The notes beneath the pieces were generated by a model. That model was not told the origin of the DNA, did not search any database, and saw nothing but the letters and a program-made list of their open reading frames with translations. 10,976 nucleotides of DNA from JBBTWO01 sp038062745 (lineage in GTDB: Bacteria; Patescibacteriota; Microgenomatia; UBA8517). How positions within the stretch are numbered: position 1 is the stretch's first letter; every line of letters begins with the position of its first letter. The position numbers and the translations under genes were made by a program. The stretch spans positions 1 to 10,976 of the forward strand of contig JBBTWO010000064.1 in assembly GCA_038062745.1 (NCBI GenBank), given 5' to 3'. Positions 1 through 5,744 of this stretch are shown piece after piece.

Positions 1-412
1 TTAAAAATGTGTAGCTGAATTGGAAAATCCAGGGATGGGAAAAGTAAAGGATGGCAAAAATTGTCGACTTTAACTCGTCTATTTTCAGTCTTTTAAGAAG
101 GAGGTAAAAACAAATTGTTCCCAAGAAAGTTAAAAGTATTGAGGTAAAGTGGGTTAGAGCAATGGAAAACCCAAAAAGTTTTGAAAAAACTCCTGCAAAA
201 ATCAACATAAAAACTAAGGTTGAGGAAGACCAATCAACAATCAAAAGAGAATTATTGATCAAAGATTTCTTTAAGCTTAAAATATAGGCCCAATCATCTT
301 GAAAGGCTTGATCCCTCAAGGGAAGCATGAGGACAAACACTAACACATAAAGACAAGTAATAAGAACGATGCCTCTGTTTTTTCTAGTAAATTTAAGGTG
401 AATTATTTGCAC
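1..412 (-). CDS. GT-C-type membrane glycosyltransferase, N-terminal part (runs off left edge); tandem paralog of the next gene
   Basis: An open minus-strand frame runs without a stop from about 412 to the window edge and gives about 137 residues. Ungapped hand alignment to the neighbouring gene (403-2415) shows about half of 117 positions identical, including the blocks MLPLR, QDDWAYI, FSK.FGFSI, LLKRLKI and FQFSYTFL. The paired Asp of QDDWAYI lies in the loop after the first membrane helix, where PMT/ArnT-like GT-C enzymes carry their catalytic acid, so transfer of a lipid-linked sugar outside the membrane is inferred. Three to four hydrophobic segments are visible. The start is uncertain. 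GTG at 412-410 overlaps the end of the upstream gene by 10 bp. An AAGGAG at 417-412 would better suit an ATT at 403-401, a rare start codon. The C-terminal four fifths lie outside the window. The frame is intact, so this is not a visible pseudogene. Confidence 0.85.
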   Translation of the reverse strand, partial: MQIIHLKFTRKNRGIVLITCLYVLVFVLMLPLRDQAFQDDWAYILSLKKSLINNSLLIVDWSSSTLVFMLIFAGVFSKLFGFSIALTHFTSILLTFLGTICFYLLLKRLKIDELKSTIFAILYFSHPWIFQFSYTFL

Positions 413-2415
413 TCCTTGTATATACCAAATCTGTTTTGTTCAAACAGAATACCACGATTTTTGCCAGAATCTGAAATCAAATCTGGTGTTGCTGTTTTGA
501 TTTCATAGCTTGAAAGATTTTGAAACTGGTAAAGACAATTGTCAGTTGGTTTGACTTCGCGCCAAGGGCTACGAGTTTTAATAGTGTATTTGTCTTGATT
601 GTTGTCAGCGATATATTTTTGCAGTGTTTGTTCGTAATACCACCATGGTAACCAAGATTCGTCTCCAACAGCGACATTTGCCGGTTCGATATTTTTCTCT
701 AAAACAAGTTTTTCTGCCATTTCCCATCTGATGCCGTCTGGTTGATACCTGTTTCTGGTTGCTGTTATTGAAGATATCGAGAACAAAAGAATAATAATTA
801 CAGCTAAAGGATAATTTGCCTTAAGGTTTCTAGTTGCAAGTGCAAGCTGGATTATCGCAAAAGGAAGAAAGGAAATAATGTACTGAGCCCAGTTAAAGTA
901 GGGGAAAATAACTGTAGCTGTAAATTGGATTGCAAAAGTCAAAATGAGAAAGAGTTTTTCTGGCTTGATTTTTGGTATTTTTCTAAATTTATATTTTGAA
1001 AAAATGGTGAATAAAACAGTGAAGGCAACAAAAAAAGTTCCATATATTAGTACTGTTGGCTTTGTGGTTTTTATTTCGAGTTCTGTTCCAAGCAAGTGAT
1101 AATAGGAAGATACTACTTGTTTGAGAATATATTGGCTGCCTCTGGGAACCGAGGAGTTAAATGTTTGAATATATTGCCTACCAACAAAAAAGAGAATAGT
1201 TAAGAGTCCACAGGCAAAGATTGTTTTCAGCAGTTTCCTATTTAAAATTCTATTTTTAGTGAATAAATCATTAAAAGTTGACTTTGCGCCAACTGCTAAG
1301 ATGGTAAGCCAGATTGGAGTAGAAGCTAGTATAAGATACTTCCAAGCTATAAGCCAGTTGATATTTGGATATAAAAAATATCTAGTTACTAAACTGGGCT
1401 GTTCTAGTTGATATGTCTTTCGATCAATGTGTATAGTAATTTCAACAAACAGAAGAAGTAGGTAAAAACCAAAAGCCAACGCTAGTGGTTTTATGTTTTT
1501 GCCAAGAAAAGTCACACCGTCTCTCCATTTCAAACCCGGCAAGAAAATTAAAAATAAAGGTAGAAAAAAACCAATTGTGTGGTGAAAGAGATATAAAACT
1601 CGCTGGATAAATGTTGCGTAATAAAGATATGTTGCCCCAATTCTAACCGTGTCTAATGGAAACAAAAATGGTAAAACTTCTTTCGAAAACCTTCTTAGTC
1701 CAATTTGATATTCTGCAATTGTTAGATTGCCAGGTTGTTGATGCCAATAAAAATAGATAATGAAGATTATTACAAAAGGCAATGTTGCAGCTAGGAAGTG
1801 TTTAATTTTAAGTCTTTTACCTATTAACAATAAAAAAGCAGAAGTTATAACTATTGCCAAAAAAGGAGAAAAACCCAACTGTCTTGTTGTGAAAGAAAAG
1901 GAAGCAAACAGGCTTCCTAAGGCGTAGTAAAGAGTTCTTTTGTTTTGCAGACCTAAAGTATAAAAATAGAGTGAGATTATTAGAAGTGAAACATAACTTG
2001 TATCTGATAAGAAGGTATAAGAAAACTGAAAAACCCAGGGGAAAGTGAAGTAGAAAACTGTAAACAGTAAGCAGCGGACTTGACTAATCTTTAATCTCTT
2101 TAATAGAGAAAAAAGAGCACAGCTACCAAAATAGCTTAGTGCAATATTGGCAAAATGAAGTGTTTTGATTGAAAAACCAAAAATTTTAGAAAAAAGTGAC
2201 CCCCAAAAAATTAGAAATACAGTACTGGGTTCTAGCCAATCACTAACACTTAAATTGCCCGTTAAGTAAAAATTTCTGACGCTTTGAATATATGCCCAAT
2301 CGTCTTGATAGGTTTGATTTCTTAAAGGAAGCATGTATAAAAGGGTAAGAACATAGAGTGTACTAAAAGCTAAAAAGGGCCAATATCTTTTGATTTTTTT
2401 TAAAGTTAAGATCAT
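403..2415 (-). CDS. Multi-pass GT-C-type glycosyltransferase (PMT_2/ArnT-like)
   Basis: A protein of 670 residues from ATG 2415-2413; an in-frame TTG at 2421 would add two residues. About a dozen hydrophobic helices fill the first 550 residues, followed by a soluble tail of about 110 residues. QDDWAYI (Asp38-Asp39) follows the first helix, where GT39/GT83-type enzymes hold their catalytic acid. A second acidic motif, FLSDTSY, stands before a later helix, and the Arg-rich TTRQLGF near residue 177 also suits a lipid-phosphate-sugar enzyme. The likely role is transfer of a sugar from a polyprenyl-phosphate donor to a surface acceptor; donor and acceptor are unknown. It is first in a minus-strand unit, since the paralogous gene downstream starts within its last codons. 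Promoter-like boxes sit directly before the ATG and no Shine-Dalgarno site is seen. The fold assignment is from topology and motifs, not from a profile match. Confidence 0.88.
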   Translation of the reverse strand: MILTLKKIKRYWPFLAFSTLYVLTLLYMLPLRNQTYQDDWAYIQSVRNFYLTGNLSVSDWLEPSTVFLIFWGSLFSKIFGFSIKTLHFANIALSYFGSCALFSLLKRLKISQVRCLLFTVFYFTFPWVFQFSYTFLSDTSYVSLLIISLYFYTLGLQNKRTLYYALGSLFASFSFTTRQLGFSPFLAIVITSAFLLLIGKRLKIKHFLAATLPFVIIFIIYFYWHQQPGNLTIAEYQIGLRRFSKEVLPFLFPLDTVRIGATYLYYATFIQRVLYLFHHTIGFFLPLFLIFLPGLKWRDGVTFLGKNIKPLALAFGFYLLLLFVEITIHIDRKTYQLEQPSLVTRYFLYPNINWLIAWKYLILASTPIWLTILAVGAKSTFNDLFTKNRILNRKLLKTIFACGLLTILFFVGRQYIQTFNSSVPRGSQYILKQVVSSYYHLLGTELEIKTTKPTVLIYGTFFVAFTVLFTIFSKYKFRKIPKIKPEKLFLILTFAIQFTATVIFPYFNWAQYIISFLPFAIIQLALATRNLKANYPLAVIIILLFSISSITATRNRYQPDGIRWEMAEKLVLEKNIEPANVAVGDESWLPWWYYEQTLQKYIADNNQDKYTIKTRSPWREVKPTDNCLYQFQNLSSYEIKTATPDLISDSGKNRGILFEQNRFGIYKECK

Positions 2416-2420
2416 AGGCA

Positions 2421-2449
2421 ATTTTGCATCTTGCTTTTTGCAATTGCAA
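2421..2449 (-). promoter_or_regulatory. Putative sigma-70 type promoter for the GT-C gene pair
   Basis: Read on the minus strand, TTGCAA at 2449-2444 and CAAAAT at 2426-2421 are separated by exactly 17 bp. Each hexamer matches the consensus at four of six positions. The expected transcript start falls at about 2415, the first base of the ATG, so the mRNA would be leaderless. The boxes are weak and AT-rich DNA gives such matches by chance. Confidence 0.4.
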
Positions 2450-2455
2450 GATACA
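2425..2455. repeat. Inverted repeat and 12-bp palindrome between divergent genes
   Basis: TTGCAATTGCAA at 2438-2449 is a perfect 12-bp palindrome. A second, overlapping symmetry pairs ATCTTGC (2428-2434) with GCAAGAT (2446-2452) across 11 bp, and extends to ten-base arms with one mismatch over 2425-2455. Both cover the -35 boxes of the two divergent promoters, which is where an operator for a dimeric regulator would sit. No regulator gene is in the window, so an operator role is inference. Confidence 0.45.
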
Positions 2456-2459
2456 TACT
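2431..2459 (+). promoter_or_regulatory. Putative promoter for the DUF5667-like gene
   Basis: TTGCTT at 2431-2436 and CATACT at 2454-2459 are 17 bp apart. The expected transcript start is near 2466, two bases before ATG 2468. It overlaps the divergent promoter on the other strand, so the two could compete for RNA polymerase. The box matches are modest. Confidence 0.38.
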
Positions 2460-2467
2460 TTTTGAGT

Positions 2468-3007
2468 ATGAAGAGAATATTAATTACTCTATTTGTTGCA
2501 ATTTTCTTTTTCTCGTTAACCCAGATTTCTTTTGCTCAAACAAATCCGACTGATATACAACAACCAGTTGTTGAAGAGATAAATACTTTTGACCTCTTCT
2601 GGCCAATCGTAGCCGGTAGAACACGAGGTGATTCTCTTTATTCATTGAAGATATTAAAAGAGAATGTCCGTGGAAGCTTGATTTTCAGTAATACTAAGAA
2701 ATCAGATTACTATGTTTTTCTTTTAACAAAAAGAACTGTTGAGGCAGATAAACTCCTAAAAGATGGCAAAACCGATGAAGCCAAAGACACAGTTGGGGAT
2801 ATGGAAACTCTGGTCGCCAAAGCAGATGTTTCAGTTGGCAAAGCAAAACAAAAGAATGAAAGTTTTGGTGAAAGTGGTCCTGAAATGGTCAAGAGGCTGG
2901 AGAATATCCAAAAGCTTATTGCTTGGTTATCGGTAAAAGATGAAAAGAATGCGCAGCTTTTCAAAACTGTTGGCGAAAAAATAACTTCACTTAAAGCCAA
3001 ACTCTGA
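2468..3007 (+). CDS. Small exported helical protein, DUF5667-like
   Basis: A 179-residue protein. ATG 2468 was chosen because it opens a classic signal peptide: Lys and Arg at positions 2-3, a hydrophobic stretch to about residue 20, and a likely cut after SFA (residue 23). An in-frame ATG at 2390 would put 26 unlikely residues before it. The mature part is rich in Lys, Glu and Asp, with a GDSLYSLKILKENVR segment, then RTVEADKLLKDGKTDEA and further amphipathic helices. This matches the pattern of DUF5667 (a SPLY-LK motif followed by helices with a R..EA..L repeat), an uncharacterised extracytoplasmic domain common in Actinobacteria and Patescibacteria. Its function is unknown. It stands alone on the plus strand between two minus-strand units, and its last 21 bp overlap the deacetylase gene tail to tail. 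Confidence 0.82.
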   Translation: MKRILITLFVAIFFFSLTQISFAQTNPTDIQQPVVEEINTFDLFWPIVAGRTRGDSLYSLKILKENVRGSLIFSNTKKSDYYVFLLTKRTVEADKLLKDGKTDEAKDTVGDMETLVAKADVSVGKAKQKNESFGESGPEMVKRLENIQKLIAWLSVKDEKNAQLFKTVGEKITSLKAKL

Positions 3008-3754
3008 GGCTGTTTGCTCCATTGATTTTATTTCCAATAATCCCTGTTCTCGTTTTTCGTTTGCATATTTGACTATTTGTTCAATGCCATCTAGCATTGC
3101 AATTGTGTTTTCGGCTAAATCTACAGGGTGAAACCAAAGATGGAATACTTTACGGTTTTTGACTGCACTCTTAATTCCAAGTTTTGCTTTAACCACCCTT
3201 AACCAGATGGGTATGTACTTTCTGATGCCTCTGGCTGAAACAAAGTACATCGAACCGCGAGTTGCTATCAAACCTTTGTTTGTCTGGAGCTCATAAACGG
3301 GTGGTATTCTGGGGATTATGGTTTCCCAATTTGTTTGATCCGCACTTCTGTAGATTTTAAAACCATATTTTTTGAGTAAATCCAAGTGAGCAACTTTATT
3401 TCTAGGAAAAACAAAAGACACAGCTCGGTTTCTCTTTACTTCCTGATCAGCGCAGTCTTTATCTATTTGTGTAAATACTTCGTGTGAATATGAATGTGAA
3501 CCAACTTCCTGAAGTTTTGTTTTTTTAATTTGGTCAATAATATCTTTTCCCCTCCAAAGTGGATCACCACTTGAATTCATGCTTCCCACAACTGCCCAAG
3601 TCACTGAGATTTTATATTTTGTAAAAATGTCAAGAAGTCGATTAATAATGTCTCTCTCTTTTTTTGTTGCTCTAATGAATTTTGAGTAATCTAAATCTTT
3701 CCTACCCCACAAAAGTTCAGTATCAATGGAAATGCAAAATATTCCTTTTTTCAT
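2987..3754 (-). CDS. NodB-like polysaccharide deacetylase family protein
   Basis: A 255-residue protein. The first strand ends in SIDTE (Asp11), matching motif 1 of the carbohydrate esterase 4/NodB fold in its D-x-E form rather than the usual TFDDG. HSYSH (His87 and His91) is the HxxxH metal-binding motif. FVFPRNK (115-121) corresponds to the R-x-P-x region of motif 3, and HLWFHP (205-210) supplies the late His. Family members hydrolyse N- or O-acetyl groups from glycans with a bound divalent metal. No signal peptide is present, so it may act in the cytoplasm on a precursor such as a lipid-linked sugar; this is inference. It is second in a two-gene unit: its ATG (3754-3752) follows the methyltransferase stop by one base, with no Shine-Dalgarno site, so re-initiation after the upstream gene is likely. 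Its end overlaps the convergent DUF5667-like gene by 21 bp. Confidence 0.85.
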   Translation of the reverse strand: MKKGIFCISIDTELLWGRKDLDYSKFIRATKKERDIINRLLDIFTKYKISVTWAVVGSMNSSGDPLWRGKDIIDQIKKTKLQEVGSHSYSHEVFTQIDKDCADQEVKRNRAVSFVFPRNKVAHLDLLKKYGFKIYRSADQTNWETIIPRIPPVYELQTNKGLIATRGSMYFVSARGIRKYIPIWLRVVKAKLGIKSAVKNRKVFHLWFHPVDLAENTIAMLDGIEQIVKYANEKREQGLLEIKSMEQTASEFGFK

Positions 3755-3755
3755 T

Positions 3756-4493
3756 TTATTTTTTAATTAGAAGCCAGAAAAAAGTAGGTGCTAGAAATTT
3801 CAGAAGTGGCGACAGTAAAAATGAAACTGGGTAGAGAGCTTTTGGAATGTTTAAATAGCCGTAATTTGCAGGATTTTGAAAAATTTTAGCCGTATATTCG
3901 TTAACCACAAACTTATTGGTTAGTTTTTTTAATTGCCACCAGTTGGCAGGAGTTTCGTAATATTCATTTGCCTTGTTAAACAATCTCACATATGTGTTTG
4001 CTATGCGTTTAGGAAGATATGACAAAAAAGGCAGGTCGTAATGCGGTTCCATAGGCCAAAGAGAATTAATGGCTGCAAGGTAACAAACTCCATTTGGTTT
4101 GAGTACTCTATAAATTTCAGAAAAAAGTTTTCTTGGATTGGGAACGTGCTCATAGACATGGGTGCAAATGACAATATCAAAAGTATTGTCTTTGAAGGAG
4201 AGATTCATGGCATCATCAACTTTGAAGGAGAGATTTTTCTTTTTAAATTCTTTTCCTGCAAATTCAATAGCTTGTTTATCAATGTCGGCAACGGTTACAG
4301 ATCTAAAATATTGGGCAAGGTAGTTACCAATTATGCCAGTTGAGGCACCAACATCCAAAAGCGTCAGTTTTTTTAGCTTTTCTTTATCAAAATACTTTCC
4401 AAGCAAAATAACCATTCTTTTGGCTTTTTCTTCACGAGATTTTTTGTCATACATTTGAGGCCTGCCGGCTGCATAATTATCTTGGTATTTCAC
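3756..4493 (-). CDS. Class I SAM-dependent methyltransferase (Methyltransf_11 type)
   Basis: A 245-residue protein starting at GTG 4493-4491. Motif I is LLDVGASTGIIGNYLA (45-60), and an acidic end of strand 2 is seen at VTVADID (Asp70). VDDAMNLSF (92-100) is the adenine-binding loop, and FDIVICTHVYEHV (105-117) followed by RVLKPNG is the UbiE/Methyltransf_11 signature. The last 30 residues, ending LAPTFFWLLIKK, are hydrophobic and could anchor it to the membrane, so a lipid or lipid-linked glycan is a plausible substrate; this is inference. An internal ATG at codon 14 is a weaker start, because the segment before it (NYAAGRPQMYD) looks like folded protein. The gene leads a unit with the deacetylase 1 bp downstream. 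A TATAAT lies only six bases before the GTG. Confidence 0.9.
   Translation of the reverse strand: MKYQDNYAAGRPQMYDKKSREEKAKRMVILLGKYFDKEKLKKLTLLDVGASTGIIGNYLAQYFRSVTVADIDKQAIEFAGKEFKKKNLSFKVDDAMNLSFKDNTFDIVICTHVYEHVPNPRKLFSEIYRVLKPNGVCYLAAINSLWPMEPHYDLPFLSYLPKRIANTYVRLFNKANEYYETPANWWQLKKLTNKFVVNEYTAKIFQNPANYGYLNIPKALYPVSFLLSPLLKFLAPTFFWLLIKK
4190..4235. repeat. In-frame 16-bp direct repeat inside the methyltransferase gene
   Basis: CTTTGAAGGAGAGATT occurs at 4190-4205 and again at 4220-4235, exactly 30 bp apart. On the coding strand each copy encodes NLSFK, giving two copies with a ten-residue period around the adenine-binding loop. Recombination between the copies would remove or add ten codons without a frameshift. 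Confidence 0.9.
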
Positions 4494-4499
4494 ACTGAC

Positions 4500-4505
4500 A
4501 TTATA
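4500..4505 (-). promoter_or_regulatory. Consensus -10 box for the methyltransferase-deacetylase unit
   Basis: On the minus strand TATAAT occupies 4505-4500 and the GTG start is at 4493. A start site at the usual distance falls on the GTG itself, so the transcript would have no leader. No good -35 box is found at 16-18 bp (TAGTAC at 17 bp). Confidence 0.5.
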
Positions 4506-4506
4506 C

Positions 4507-4535
4507 TTGACTTAGTTAGATAGTACTACTATAAT
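4507..4535 (+). promoter_or_regulatory. Strong sigma-70 type promoter for the plus-strand glycan cluster
   Basis: TTGACT at 4507-4512 matches five of six -35 positions. TATAAT at 4530-4535 is a perfect -10 box, and the spacer is exactly 17 bp. The expected start near 4542 leaves a leader of about six bases before ATG 4548. This is the best promoter in the window. It overlaps the divergent -10 box region of the methyltransferase gene, and an 8-bp palindrome, TAGTACTA, sits in the spacer at 4521-4528. Confidence 0.75.
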
Positions 4536-4547
4536 CGGAATCCAAAT

Positions 4548-4754
4548 ATGATTGAAGTAATAACGGGGGAAGGTTTTGGTGATGGTTGGGTTTTGTTACC
4601 AGACAATCCGGAAGAACCTTCAAAAGACACATGGGTTTACCTTCCAGATTATGGAAAATCACCTAAAAAAGGTTCAATTCCAAACCTTGTTGACCCAAAG
4701 AGGTTATCTCCGCCGTATAATGGTGAACCCGAGGAACCTGCTACTCATCCCTAA
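4548..4754 (+). CDS. Small acidic, proline-rich protein of unknown function
   Basis: A 68-residue protein from ATG 4548, with stop TAA at 4752-4754. I do not recognise a family. It has no Cys, no membrane segment and no signal peptide. It is rich in Pro, Gly and Asp/Glu, so it is probably extended or only lightly folded. Two adjacent segments resemble each other, WVLLPDNPEEPSKD and WVYLPDYGKSPKKG (W-V-x-L-P-D with a later P-x-K), which suggests a duplicated 14-16-residue unit. It lies directly behind the strongest promoter of the window and 30 bp before the SDR gene in the same direction, so it is probably the first gene of that unit. No Shine-Dalgarno site is visible. Support for coding rests on the promoter placement, the internal repeat and ordinary codon use. 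An overlapping frame (4576-4788) was judged less likely. Confidence 0.6.
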   Translation: MIEVITGEGFGDGWVLLPDNPEEPSKDTWVYLPDYGKSPKKGSIPNLVDPKRLSPPYNGEPEEPATHP

Positions 4755-4764
4755 CTACTTTCTG

Positions 4765-4770
4765 CTACAA
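4765..4770 (+). promoter_or_regulatory. Possible secondary -10 box before the SDR gene
   Basis: TACAAT at 4765-4770 matches five of six -10 positions and stands 14 bases before ATG 4785. No convincing -35 box is seen near 4742-4747. It could give a nearly leaderless internal transcript of the SDR gene, but the evidence is thin. Confidence 0.2.
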
Positions 4771-4784
4771 TTGGCTGGCTGTTT

Positions 4785-5744
4785 ATGACTACACTTACTG
4801 GTAAAAACGTATTGGTTACAGGTGCCACTGGTTTCATTGGTAGTAATTTGGTTGATAGACTAGTTGCTGCCGACATTAAGGTAAAGGCTTTAGTAAGAGA
4901 TGCTAATAATATAGGTAAATTGAACCGAAAGAAAGTTGAAATTGTTGAAGGAGATTTAACTAATTACGATAGTTTAGACCCCGTTCTGGATAAAGTTGAT
5001 GTAATTTTCAATTTAGCTGCTGGTTTACCTCATCATCACCTTTCTGGGGAACAGTACAAAAAAACTAACATCATTGGTTTGGAAAATTTGATCAAAAAAG
5101 CAATTGAAAAGAAAGTTGGCAAAGTAATCCATGTTTCTACTGTTGGTGTCTATGGAACTAACGCGAATAATGTTGATGAGAGTTTTAAACCAAAACCAAG
5201 TGATGTCTATTCTCGGTCAAAACTGGCAGGAGAAAGAGTTGTTCAAAAATATAAAAATAAAATCGCGGTAGTAATCGTTCGCCCAACCATTGCTTACGGC
5301 CCGGGAGATACTCGTCCTGGTTTCCTGAATCTTTTTAAGTTGATTAAAAAGGGAATGTTTGTACCAGTTGGTAGAGGGAGCAATTACTTTCATACTATTT
5401 ATATAGACAACCTGATAGATGGACTCTTGTTAGTAGCAACTAACAAGCAGGCAATTGGTCAAGACTTTATCATCGGGGATGACCCATGTCCTACTATGAA
5501 GGAAATTTTGTCATTAATGTATATCTTGCTTGGCAAAAAGATGCCAAGGGTATATATACCAAAGTCGTTAGTGGTTTTTGGTATTCCTGTTGTTTTGAAT
5601 AAACGAAGAGTAAACTTTCTAACTGCTGACAAAAAATATAAAATTGACAAAGCCAAAAGAATTTTGGGATATAATCCAAAGGTAGACCTAACTGCTGGAT
5701 TGCAGGCAACCTTAAAGTGGTACATTAAGAAAGGTTTGATATGA
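4785..5744 (+). CDS. NAD-dependent epimerase/dehydratase (extended SDR)
   Basis: A 319-residue protein, the normal length for extended short-chain dehydrogenases acting on nucleotide sugars. GATGFIGS (13-20) is the TGxxGxxG cofactor loop, GDLT at 56-59 binds the adenine end, and NLAAG at 76-80 follows strand 4. HVST (116-119) holds the catalytic Ser/Thr, and YSRSK (Tyr142, Lys146) is the YxxxK pair. VRPTIAYGPGD at about 170 is the RP.n.YGP motif of the sugar-binding half. The likely reaction is epimerisation, dehydration or 4-keto reduction of an NDP-sugar or a similar substrate. The motifs do not settle which, and 3-beta-HSD-like or cinnamoyl-reductase-like members share them. Its TGA overlaps the ATG of the next gene (ATGA at 5741-5744), so translation is coupled to the glycosyltransferase. 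Confidence 0.92.
   Translation: MTTLTGKNVLVTGATGFIGSNLVDRLVAADIKVKALVRDANNIGKLNRKKVEIVEGDLTNYDSLDPVLDKVDVIFNLAAGLPHHHLSGEQYKKTNIIGLENLIKKAIEKKVGKVIHVSTVGVYGTNANNVDESFKPKPSDVYSRSKLAGERVVQKYKNKIAVVIVRPTIAYGPGDTRPGFLNLFKLIKKGMFVPVGRGSNYFHTIYIDNLIDGLLLVATNKQAIGQDFIIGDDPCPTMKEILSLMYILLGKKMPRVYIPKSLVVFGIPVVLNKRRVNFLTADKKYKIDKAKRILGYNPKVDLTAGLQATLKWYIKKGLI

Noticed and set aside
1..402. The left end as a pseudogene or duplicated fragment of the GT-C gene
   Set aside because: The frame is open from about 412 to the window edge with no stop or frameshift and similarity is continuous, so it reads as an intact paralog cut by the window.
2390..2467. Upstream extension of the DUF5667-like protein to ATG 2390
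   Set aside because: It would put 26 residues before a clear signal peptide, run through the divergent promoter region and overlap the start of the opposite gene. ATG 2468 is far better.
2995..3016. Hairpin AGCC/GGCT or CAAAC/GTTTG as a terminator between the convergent genes
   Set aside because: Stems are only four to five base pairs, the two pairings exclude each other, and there is no T run after them.
4041..4343. Open frame of 100 codons on the plus strand inside the methyltransferase gene
   Set aside because: It is antisense to well-conserved methyltransferase motifs and has no recognisable domain, so it is a shadow of the real gene. The same holds for the antisense frames at 2710-3000, 5459-5779, 6547-6933 and 7643-7963.
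4576..4788. Second frame of 70 codons over the small acidic protein gene
   Set aside because: It has no promoter or ribosome site of its own and runs into the SDR gene start. The frame from 4548 begins right behind the consensus promoter and has an internal repeat.
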